The notes under the pieces: generated by a model
Databases searched by the model: none
Told to the model about the DNA's origin: nothing
Seen by the model: the letters and a program-made list of their open reading frames with translations, nothing else
Part shown: positions 8,169-17,314 of the stretch, piece after piece
How the letters are laid out: each line of letters opens with the position of its first letter
How positions within the stretch are numbered: position 1 is the stretch's first letter
Origin: Stentor coeruleus
Lineage: Eukaryota > Ciliophora > Heterotrichea > Heterotrichida > Stentoridae
Direction: 5' to 3'
Assembly: GCA_001970955.1 (NCBI GenBank)
Contig: MPUH01000768.1
Coordinates: 1-35,695, forward strand
Length of the DNA stretch: 35,695 nt
Program-made: the position numbers and the translations under genes

Positions 8169-9203
8169 CTATCTATGCAAGCATGAATGTATCCACTGAG
8201 GAAGATTTACTTCGCTTTGGGAATACCTTAAAACCCAAGGATGAGCAGCTAATTGTACAGTTGACCACCTTTCTTCTGGATTTTTCTTAACACAATGGCT
8301 TATAAAATCTTTAAATTCAGGAGAAAAACCCCCAGGCAAATTAGGCTCTGGGCTATTCATAATATTCTCTATCATTTCAATATAGGTACTAGCTTTAGGA
8401 TATGGATAACTACCTTTAGCAAGTTCTATTATCATTAGCCCAAGGCTCCAAATATCACTTGAATATGAATATTTTTTCCCATGGATTCTCTCTGGACTCA
8501 TATATATCATAGTCCCTACAAAAGTATTGCAAAGGCCCATGGTCATTTCAAGTTCTTTACTGATTCCAAAATCACTCAATTTCACTGCCCCACAAGAGTT
8601 TATAAGTACATTATCCGGTTTAATGTCCCTATGAACTTGATGCTTGATTTTATGCAAATACATCATCCCATTCAAAATCTGCTGAGTTACTTTCGATAAT
8701 ATCGGCTCAGGGATAATCGGACTAGGCAATCTTTTAACCAAGTCCCTTAAACTCCCGCCATCCATGAGCTCAAGGGCAACTTTAACATGCCCTTCATCAA
8801 AATAAGCCCCATAAAACTTTACTAGAAAAGGGCATTCAGACCTTTCAAGTGCTTTTATATCGTTCATAAGTTGTTTGCGTTTTTCTTTATCATATGCATT
8901 TATGGATTTTAATGCTACTAAGATTCCTGTGGGCTTATGTAGAGCTTCTTGTACTGTTGCTGCTGAACCTTTGCCTATAAACCTTCGAACTTCTAGATCT
9001 TGATTTGTTATTGACATAACAACACCTGATTTTTCTATTAGGATACCTTGTTTGCCTACTTCAAGACCTTCTTTTACAAATTTTAAACCATCTGATTTGC
9101 TTATTGGAGATTACATTTCTATTGACATTGACCCTTCGAGCTCATCTTCTGAGTCAGAGTCTAGGACCAGGGCTTTTTTTTTAAGTTGGAATTTACCTCT
9201 CAT
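8169..9203 (-). CDS. MAP2K (MEK)-like dual-specificity protein kinase
   Basis: Two exons join to give 339 residues (TAG stop). The longest stop-free frame starts at a Met (9015-9017), but the same frame continues upstream to ATG 9201-9203, broken only by a TAA that lies inside a 15-nt GT-AG intron (9100-9114). Before that ATG the frame has TAA. The catalytic core is complete: glycine loop GKGSAATV, VALK Lys94, HRDIKPDN (186-193), DFG (206-208) and FVGTxxYMSPERI, typical of MAP2Ks. The activation loop has Thr216 and Thr222, a T-x5-T spacing as in plant MAP2Ks rather than the animal S-x3-S. Exon 1 adds KKKALVL (8-14), which fits a MAPK docking site, followed by an acidic SDSEDE stretch. It should phosphorylate a MAPK. 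It is divergent from the REJ-like gene. Confidence 0.9.
9100..9114 (-). other. 15-nt intron in MAP2K-like gene
   Basis: On the minus strand the sequence is GTAATCTCCAATAAG, 15 nt, GT...AG, with A at position 10. It contains the only in-frame stop (TAA) between the upstream ATG and the kinase domain. Splicing joins ...SMSIE to IKSDGLKF.... Confidence 0.8.
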
Positions 9204-10425
9204 ATTATATTATTGGAAAAGTTATAGTTTTATTTATTAGCTATATTTTTCGGAAGAAATGATATTTTATAGATATTGAATATGCTGGGTATTGAATTTT
9301 TCGTACTAGAGAAGTTTTATTTATTGGAATAGCGTGTAGAAGGTAAAGAGTTTGATAGTTAGTATTATATTTAATAGTGTTGTAGTATAGAGAGTGGGTT
9401 ATTATGCAAAAAATTCCTGAGAGAATTTTGTGAGACCTAAATTTAAAAATTAATGATAAAGTATGAAGATTTTTTTACTAAAGCTAATGAAAAATTAATA
9501 ATTTAGGATTTGATTAATTGCCTAGCACTAAAAATTGAAATAAGCATCTTATGAAAAAATGATACCTTTAATTTTATAACTTTATATTTATATTCCTGTA
9601 ATAAATAGTTTTCGTCTTATTTTCAGAATTAGTGTTTATAATTTTGGTTGCAATTTCGATAGATTTCATTTTGAATATGCTGTTTAAAATATAGAAATGG
9701 AACATAGAAAAAAATCTATTAATATTCTAATAAGTTTTTTTCTTAGTTCCCAAGCCTCCAAAAACTTACTTTATATATTCCAATATAATGTTTGCATCAT
9801 ACTAAAAACTGCTCAATCAAATGGGCTAACTTTATATACTTAAATGCTTATCAAATACACAAATTTCACTAATCTTAGAATGCAAGTCAAAACACTTAGA
9901 TATTTTGCTTTTTAAGTCAAATTGTAATCACTTAAGTCTGCATATGTAGATGGAAGACCCAGATTTTGTGAAATTATAATATCTGATTGAGTTTTTATGC
10001 AAATCAGATCAGCTTTAGTCAAAAACTTGATCATATTCTTGGAAATTTTAGCCTAAAAGCTATGAATACACAAATCATAGAGAATATTGACTATCAAAAC
10101 TAAGACCATAAAAAGTTATCATCTATAAGCTTATTGTTTAACTAATCTTTCAGTAATTGCTTTAGTTTCATGTATCTTAAGAATTTTTTTCTTATAATAA
10201 TATTTTTTGGGTATATTTTCTGATTATAAGCCAAAGTTTAGCTTATGAAAGCTACAATAAGCGAAACAATCCCACACAATTTTAAACTTATCTAAGTCAA
10301 AGATTCAAATGAATCTCTTTTCAAATCAGAAAAATTTAAACTTTATTATTTCCTAATCTTAAAAACTAAGTTTATAAAATTTCCATTTATCATACAAAAA
10401 TTAAATTTCTCTAGATTAATAATAA
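9204..10425. promoter_or_regulatory. Divergent spacer between MAP2K-like and REJ-like genes
   Basis: 1.2 kb without a convincing gene. The left part (9204-9480) is G-rich and the right part (from about 9740) C-rich on the plus strand, as in the other divergent spacer. No repeat, tRNA or structured RNA was recognised. The minus-strand complement of 9118-9203 is exon 1 of the kinase, so the plus-strand ORF there is a shadow. Confidence 0.4.
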
Positions 10426-13400
10426 ATGTTGATTATTTTTATACTACTCGCTGCTCAAGGGTACTATATAGATTTCAAGGAGCTTGTATTTGATATTTAG
10501 AATGAATTAGAAAATTCACTTTATGGAAATGTTTGCATATACAGTTACGATGATACGTTGCTTGAATCACCTGCCAGATTATTTATATATCTCGATCCAC
10601 CAAGTCCATTAATAAAATCTAGCATTTATGATGAAATTGTCTCAGGTTGTGTTAGTATTAAAATCTTTGTCCCGTGTGCAGGAAGTTACCTGGTCTATTT
10701 TGTCTCTGACAACGAATACATAAGCGGCGATCCATACTATTTTTTTGTTTTAGAAAATAAAAATTGTTCTGGCATTTTAGCAACAACAAACACTAATACA
10801 GTTAATATTAATGATATGATTTATATTGATGTAGCAACAGACCAGATGGACTTTGGAGGCCTATTAAAATTCACTGAGCTCTCTGTTTCAGATATTAAAA
10901 ATCAGAGTCCCAATTATAGTATTTCAGGCTCAATTGACGATGGAAACCTGGAAATTCATTTAACATACGATTCTTTAGGTTTTAAAACTGTAATTATTTC
11001 AGTCCTATATACCGATGATGTCAATGATTATCAAGGTTATCTACAAATGCTATTTATTTTCAATATATCAGAGCCATTATTATATCTTCAAGCTATTCCT
11101 GATCAGACAGTATTTAATATTTAGGAAATTAATTTTGGTTCTGATATTCTGGTGAATGTTACTGCACATGAAAAAAGCGCTTTCAAAGAAGTTTATACTG
11201 AAGCTTCAAGTGGGTTGTCTCTTAATATTATAGACCTGAATGATGAAACAAATCTTTATCCTCCTAAGACAGAAATGTTTACTTCAGGTATAGCAATTTT
11301 CTATTCTGTAAAATTTGGATCTATAGGAAATTTCTATGTAATTATCACATGCGATGGATTTCATAAAGCGAAGTTATACATAACTGTTTATGGTTACTTA
11401 AAAGTAACTTTTCCTTATACATATGTAAATTATATGCAGCCAAATGATTATAGTGAAGAATTTGAAGTTTTGGTTCAGATTTTTAGTGATAAGTCACTGA
11501 CAAAAAAAACTTCAACAAATAATATTCTTATCATGTTAAGAACAAATCCAAAAACTGAATTATTGGGTAATGATATTAGAAAATCATTCAATGGGGAGGC
11601 ACTTTTTACTAATATGATAATATATAGAGAAGGCTATTATTGCATGCTTGCTATAAGTTCAGCTTCAAAAATGGGGAGTTCCAGCACATTTAATATATCT
11701 GATACTCATTCAGTTTATTCAATTAAACTTGAAACAGAAAAACTTATTGTTGAAACAGAAAAGGAGTTTACAATAAAAGTAAGCCTTTTTACAATGAGTG
11801 GTATGTATTTTCCTTATTTGGCAGCAGTGTGGCTAGAATCCTCAGGACTGTTCTTTGAAGGTGAGTATATTAAATCAATCGAAAACGGTCAAGGTTTTTT
11901 CACTATAAAACTCATAAATACAGGACCGACTGAAATCAGAGCTATTTCAAGCAAAGACAACATTGAAGTTAAAATTCAGACACTCAAATTAGTATCCCGA
12001 GATGTCTATTGCGGTGATATAAGACGTCAATTATGCGATGAATGCACAGATAACGCATTTTCTAAAAATGAAATTTGCAAATGTTTGCCTTTAGGAATAT
12101 TTGATCCTGAGCAAAATGCATGCTATTGCACTAAAAACAGTATTATGAATGATGCCAAAACTGCTTGCTTATGTCAAGAAATTGATGGAGAACCGAGCTC
12201 TAATTCTTTTTCAAAAGAGGATGTTTCAGCATATTTCTGTAAAGATTTTAGATGCATCATAATAAAATTCAGTACAGATGTTATTGAAGCATTTACAAGA
12301 AATTGTTTAGATATCATTTCTTTTAGTGATGCTGATTCAAAAAAAATTGACTCTTGCTATTGGTCTAGAAATGATACAATTATTGTAAAATCGATAAGTA
12401 CTTTTAATCACAAGTCAATAGAAATTTCAATTGAGGGTGGATTGATTACTCCAAAAGTCTCACAATGTAGAAAACAATCAAATATAAAAATTACTGTTAG
12501 TTATATTTATACTCCTATTATACCTATAGTTAGGGTCGAACACCCAGATATAGCTTCTTTATATTGTTCAACAGGAAATCTTTTTTTACAAGCTAAACCA
12601 TATTCAGATGACTATACTTATACATGGGACGTACCAGAGTTATTTTCGAAAATGCTAAGCTATAACACTGAAGATGCTGATTTTAATATAAAATACAGTT
12701 CACTTAATCCAGGGGTACTTCAGGTTGGCGTTAACGTAAAAGATGATTTTTTTGATACAAGCAATAATGATATTGTAAACATAACAATTGTTAATGAAAC
12801 TGCGTTAAATGTTGAATTGAGTGTTAGCCCTTATTTTACTATAAAAAGAAATGAAGATTTGGTAATCAAAACTTATTTAGCAGGGGCATGCAGTCTTCAA
12901 GGTACTTTTGAATTTAATTGGTTTCAGCTTGATGGTCCTTATCTATATTTCAATGAATTACTTGATAAACGTCCAAGAGATGATGTTTTGTATTTCCCTA
13001 GTTTTACTTTTCAAGCTGGACATCAGTATAAGTTTCAATCTTTAATTAGGCATAAATATACAAATGCATATGGGACTAAAGATTTTATTATAGATGTTCA
13101 AACAAGTGAACCTATTATAAATTTTGATTCATGGAATGAAACAATTGGAGCATATTATGATATTAAAATAATGCCTGATGCTTATGATCCAGATGATTAT
13201 GATGCCTATGCAAAATATATATGGATATGCCTTAATGATCAAAAAGAATGCAAAGATACGGAAAATAATAAATTAATTGATGATCCTTATAGCAAAGAAT
13301 TGATAATTTCTGGTGATAGACTAATTAAAAATAGAGTTTATACATTTGTGTGCATTGCTGAAATAAATGAGAAAATGATCATGGGATTTATAGAGAAAAA

Positions 13401-14940
13401 AATAAGATCGTCGTATAGATCTTTGTTGAAGCCAGAACCTTTATATGGAATACAAAGTAATCAACATCAGATTAATTCATACCCAAAAATCATTTATGAT
13501 TATAGTAGCGCTCAATATAATCAGACTTATGATTATTATAGTAGCGCTCAATATAATTGGACTTTAGAACCATCTCTTAGTAGTTCTGAATGTAAGACTT
13601 ATTTTAAAAATTTAGTTTTAAATATCCCTAAAGACTGCTTAAGCCATGGGACATCATACAAGCTAAGTTTAGAAGTGCTTATAGATGGGGAAATATCTGA
13701 AATCTCCACTATGATTTACCGGACTCATCTTCCATTTTGTGAATCATTTGATATAAGAAACCTAGATGATGGGAAATGGATCTTCACTGTTTCCGAGTGT
13801 TTTTCTGAAGTAGGCATTCTGTTCTATCAGTATGGAATTGAAAATGCCGAAAATAAAATTCAATGGATATCTACTAAAATTTACTCTGACCATTATGTCA
13901 CTTTGCCTTTTGTAAACTCAATAAATGGTGTTGTTAAGATTTGCAATAATTTCGAGTGCAGCATTAAAAAAAAAGAAATTGACTTAAGATTGAGAAGAAG
14001 ATTGCAAGATGATGAATACTATGAAAATAATATATCGGAAGAGTTTGTGTCTATTTTTCTTTACAACATCGACAACATAAAACTTTCAAACAACTCTTTA
14101 GTTTTTGAAGAATTATTATATCAAGCTAAAGACTTTTTCGAAAGTGAAGAAATTAACGATTGTGTTTATGATCTTTATTTAACATTTATTGAAGCTTTCT
14201 TATCATTTGAAAATCATTTTGATGAATATATTATTTGTAATTCTGCATTACTTACTGCTAATGTTATAGACAGAAAAAACACTATTTTAGAAAAGGAGGA
14301 ATTTGAGTACCTAATAAATTTATTCGAGCCTTATTTCTATATGTTCGACTATGATACAATATTTTTCTTCACCACTGCTTTATTTACAAAATGGTCAAAA
14401 TATAGCATTGTAGAGTCAAATAATTATTATAAAACCTCAAGTAATAAAACAGAGCTATTTTTTCAGCACAACTTACCAGATCATGATTCATACCATCATA
14501 TTGAACTCGAAATGTTGACTGTTGATTATGTGGAGAATTTTTATTTTCTAGAAGACAATTATACTTATACATATTTTTACTTTATTTTATCCGAACAGAT
14601 ATTTGGAATTTTTTTATCTGAAACTACGCAAATAGTATCGAAAGACTGCTACGTGCCTAAAAATAATGCAAGTGTTTATGACGACTCGCATGCATATATT
14701 AATATATTAATTCACAAGAATGCTTTCAATAGTCGAATATATAAGTGCTTTAATATGTATGATTATGATTATTATTATGAAAATTCCTGCGAAGTTTTAA
14801 GCAATAATGATCAGTTAAACATATCGTTATCAGGATTAGGATTTTATAGATTAAATCTTACAGAAAAAAATAAAGATGATGTCTCTTGCGCTTATCAAAT
14901 GCTAATAAATACAGTGATCATTAGTTTTTGGATTCTTTAG
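10426..14940 (+). CDS. Large secreted/surface protein with REJ/PKD-like region, 1494 aa
   Basis: Three exons: 10426-10485, 10501-11109 and 11125-14940. The frame is interrupted only by two TAGs, each the last three bases of a 15-nt GTATTT...TAG intron in phase 0. The N-terminus MLIIFILLAAQGYY is a signal peptide. About residue 519 begins a cysteine-rich stretch with EGF-like spacing (CGDIRRQLCDEC...). Residues about 690-950 resemble PKD and REJ (receptor for egg jelly) modules: YTYTWDV...LNPGVLQVGVNVKD, and YDPDDYDAYAKYIWIC. A tandem 11-residue duplication follows near 1014-1035. A polybasic RLRRRLQDDE site (about 1178) could be a cleavage site. The last 16 residues are hydrophobic (GPI-like signal or terminal anchor). 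It is probably a cell-surface glycoprotein; the domain assignment is by pattern. Confidence 0.8.
10486..10500 (+). other. 15-nt intron 1 of REJ-like gene
   Basis: The sequence is GTATTTGATATTTAG, 15 nt, A at position 10, phase 0, containing the in-frame TAG. It separates the signal-peptide exon (20 codons) from the rest. Confidence 0.9.
11110..11124 (+). other. 15-nt intron 2 of REJ-like gene
   Basis: The sequence is GTATTTAATATTTAG, 15 nt, A at position 10, phase 0. It differs from intron 1 at a single base (position 7). Its removal joins the 203-codon exon to the main exon without a frame change. Confidence 0.9.
13495..13560 (+). repeat. 33-nt in-frame tandem duplication in REJ-like gene
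   Basis: Two 33-nt units encode YDYSSAQYNQT and YDYYSSAQYNW. They share a long identical stretch around AGTAGCGCTCAATATAAT, so the duplication looks recent. Confidence 0.85.
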
Positions 14941-15379
14941 TTTATTTAATAGTTTTAATTATAAGATGATTAGTTGATAAATGCAAAGTTTATTTTAAAT
15001 AATCATTATAAGCAATTAGCTAAACATTATCGATATTATCATGATTTATTGGTTTAATTAGGATAGAATTCATTAAGTAGCTATTATAAAATAAAATTTT
15101 TATACAAATAGATAAGCAGTGGAAATTAAATTCTAGAGCCAGCCCATTAAATTATCATTTATTCCAAAAGGTATCATCAAAAAATCATCTCAATGAATTA
15201 TAATTTAAACCCAATAATCTATTAGGTTTCTCCTGAATTCGACACCTAACGCACTTCTTTAATAGTCTTTGGGGCAATATTAAGTAATCGAACGTTAATT
15301 CTGCACTATTTTAGCTTTCAAAACTGCTTATCAAAATGATAGAAGAAAATTGACACATTATTTTTGATGAACATTTTTA

Positions 15380-15450
15380 GCAAAAATTATGCACGCAAGG
15401 AAAGAGAGCAGGCTTGCATTTGCCATTATACGCTCTCTTACAATTTTTGC
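15380..15450. other. Bulged stem-loop, possible structured RNA
   Basis: Outer arms GCAAAAATT (15380-15388) and AATTTTTGC (15442-15450) are perfect over 9 bp. Inner arms AAGAGAGC (15402-15409) and GCTCTCTT (15432-15439) are perfect over 8 bp. A 13-nt bulge on one side, 2 nt on the other and a 22-nt loop complete the fold. I cannot match it to a known snRNA, SRP or RNase P RNA. The strand is undetermined. Confidence 0.4.
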
Positions 15451-16232
15451 ATATAGTGTTCTCTATATATTATTTATAGAATTATTATAAGTAAATACAA
15501 TGCAAAAACTTAGTATTGCTTATCATATGAAAGTTAGAATCGCATATATGAATTGGAGGATTTAATGATGGATTGAAAAGTTGTTTATGATTATGATGGA
15601 AAATAAGATAGCGATTTGCTAATTATCAGCGCTTATTAGAGAGAACAGTAGGAACTAAAGTAAGTTTACGGAGTTTTTATGATATTAAGAGAAATTTAGA
15701 AGGATATAAATAAACTATTAAGGAAAATTTAGGAGGATATAGGCAGTATTTGGTTGACTATATTTTTTGGTTATGAAATAAGGGAATTTTGGATTAGTTT
15801 TATATGAGATATTATTGACTAGCTTAGCAATAAGAGATTATATATATTTTGTGTGGAGGAAACACTAATATAATATCATATCCTATCAACTCAATTTCAT
15901 CTACTATTTACATGCACCCTTGCAGCAATTATATAATTTTCAACATATTTCTATTATAAATATATTTATCACTAAATTAAAAGGATTCTCAACTGTCTTA
16001 CCACTACAAATATCAACAAAACTCAAAATAGTAATCATCAATTACAAATTTCCTTAATTTTTACTTAAAACCTACTACAAATTAAATCAAAAAACATCCA
16101 GCCTCATCCCAATCTATTCTAAGGATCCTAACACATATATTCAATCCCAATTTCAATTCATTCCACTATTTTTATTCGAATTTCTTTAAAAATCCTGTCT
16201 ACAAAAGCACTAATATCAAAATGTTAAAACGC

Positions 16233-16327
16233 CTATTGGTAGTTATGACTCTACCCAATAGCCTGTTGATTCTAATCATTGAAAATTAGCTTAGTTGGAT
16301 CATTGATAGAGTCATTACTACCAACTA
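16233..16327. other. Three-hairpin element with complementary loops; candidate ncRNA or 3'-UTR element
   Basis: Hairpin 1: CTATTGGTAG (16233-16242) with CTACCCAATAG (16251-16261), one bulged C, 8-nt loop TTATGACT. Hairpin 2: CTAAT (16272-16276) with ATTAG (16285-16289). Hairpin 3: TAGTTGG (16292-16298) with CCAACTA (16321-16327), whose loop contains AGTCAT. ATGACT in loop 1 is the exact complement of AGTCAT in loop 3, so a kissing-loop or alternative long-hairpin fold is possible. It lies 26-120 nt beyond the LC8 stop codon (minus strand), so it could be in that 3' UTR. Confidence 0.5.
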
Positions 16328-16352
16328 TCTGTTAAAGCATATTAGTAATCTA

Positions 16353-16670
16353 TTAGAAGCCTAGCTTGTAAATCATAAACGCATGCTTGCCTATATAGAA
16401 ATAAATAAACCTCCGAGCTTCATGAGTGCAGTGGCTTCCGAATCCTTTTCCCACAATAACATGCCAATAAGGAAGCCATTTCTCATCAAACCGTTGCTTA
16501 ATGAATTTTGCCACTTCTTGTCCTTGAGTTTCTATTTCATAGGTTGTTGTAGCTTCTTTTGCAGTTTTCACAGCATCTTCAAGCATATCGTCAGGCATAT
16601 CTGGAGGCCATAGTACACGGGCATCCATAAAGGGTCTTAAGTCCTCTTTGTTCTCTCCGATTTGCGCCAT
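16353..16670 (-). CDS. DYNLL: Dynein light chain LC8 (DYNLL) family
   Basis: 105 residues from ATG (16668-16670) to TAA. Residues 24-105 match LC8 along its whole length: DMPDDMLEDAVKTAKEA helix, EVAKFIKQRFDEKW helix, then the invariant core WHVIVGKGFGSHCTHE (69-84) and FIYFYIGKHAFMIYK (88-102). Metazoan LC8 is about 89 residues; here about 15-18 extra N-terminal residues (MAQIGENKEDLRPFMDAR) precede the core, as in several ciliate members. LC8 is a homodimeric hub of cytoplasmic and axonemal dynein and many other complexes, consistent with a heavily ciliated cell. No intron is seen. A three-hairpin element follows the stop codon. Confidence 0.93.
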   Translation of the reverse strand: MAQIGENKEDLRPFMDARVLWPPDMPDDMLEDAVKTAKEATTTYEIETQGQEVAKFIKQRFDEKWLPYWHVIVGKGFGSHCTHEARRFIYFYIGKHAFMIYKLGF

Positions 16671-16744
16671 TTTATAACCTACTAAAGTAGATTAAGAGGA
16701 AATTTGAAGTAAAATGTATCATTACTTTTAGGCTCATGTAGTTG

Positions 16745-16852
16745 TTACTGGTCATTTTTTAAATAGCCTTCATCTATAATACCCTCAAGCATTGCATAAC
16801 TATTTTTTCCATATTTCTTTTTCGGTGTCAGAGCTTTTTTCTGCCACTTCAT
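16745..16852 (-). CDS. Possible small ORF or exon, 35 aa
   Basis: ATG (16850-16852) to TAA (16745-16747) encodes a basic peptide beginning MKWQKKALTPKKKYGKNSYA and ending in an acidic, aromatic part. Its composition is protein-like and it lies 75 nt upstream of the LC8 start on the same strand. There is an in-frame TAG six codons before the ATG and no clear 15-nt intron linking it to another exon. It may be a small gene, an upstream exon or chance. Confidence 0.25.
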   Translation of the reverse strand: MKWQKKALTPKKKYGKNSYAMLEGIIDEGYLKNDQ

Positions 16853-17314
16853 AATTCTCTCCAGCTATTTCATAAATCTTTAAATGCCTCCCTTACTTGT
16901 AGTTATATTAAGTCTCTTCATAAAATTAAACTTCGAAAACCTCTTTCTCATCCCATTTAAAAATTATATTTACTATAAATCTCCCAATACTCAAAAATCT
17001 AACTTTAATATAAATTCTCAAATACTAGTCTTTACTGAAGCATATAATCTTAATACAAGAATGCTCATACTCAATTTCTTTAACTTTTATACAGAAAATC
17101 TCATATATAATAAGTTTATCTAATATCTACCCTGCACCCTCTAATGCTATAACTAATGATATAACTCTAGCATAATCAAAAACCTGATTTTATTATCAAC
17201 TATTATTAATTTCACTTGCCGTTAGCATATATGCTTTCTATATCGTTTTCATACATGCATAAATCCGGAATAAAATTTCCATATATTTGATATCATTTGT
17301 AAAGGTTATAATAA
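16853..17314. promoter_or_regulatory. 5' flank of RAP-domain gene
   Basis: No supported gene. The plus strand is C-rich and G-poor, the pattern seen upstream of other plus-strand genes here. The 79-codon plus-strand frame at 16884-17123 is low-complexity (Asn, Phe, Ile, Tyr, Leu) and is probably chance. Confidence 0.4.

Larger units (their letters stand above)
14941..16352. other. Long convergent spacer with two hairpin elements and sharp skew flip
   Basis: No protein gene is visible between the REJ-like and LC8 stops. By hand count 15541-15840 has about 67 G and 16 C, while 15901-16200 has about 12 G and 66 C, so the strand bias inverts near 15870. Hairpin-rich segments lie outside the flip on each side, at 15380-15450 and 16233-16327. 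Divergent noncoding transcription from the flip, or simply the meeting of two 3' flanks, would both fit. Confidence 0.45.

Noticed and set aside
9052..9240. Plus-strand ORF of 62 codons
   Set aside because: It is antisense to exon 1 and the intron of the MAP2K-like gene. Its Ser-rich run is the complement of the acidic stretch.
10486..11124. In-frame TAG codons in the REJ-like gene as evidence of recoded stops
   Set aside because: Each TAG is the end of a perfect 15-nt GT...TAG intron, and other genes use TAG as a normal stop.
15240..15252. CACCTAACGC as a telomere-like sequence or telomerase RNA template
   Set aside because: It does not match the CCCTAACA repeat I associate with heterotrichs, and occurs once.
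16884..17123. 79-codon plus-strand ORF upstream of the RAP gene
   Set aside because: Low-complexity Asn/Phe/Ile/Tyr composition, no motif, and located in the C-rich 5' flank of the RAP gene.
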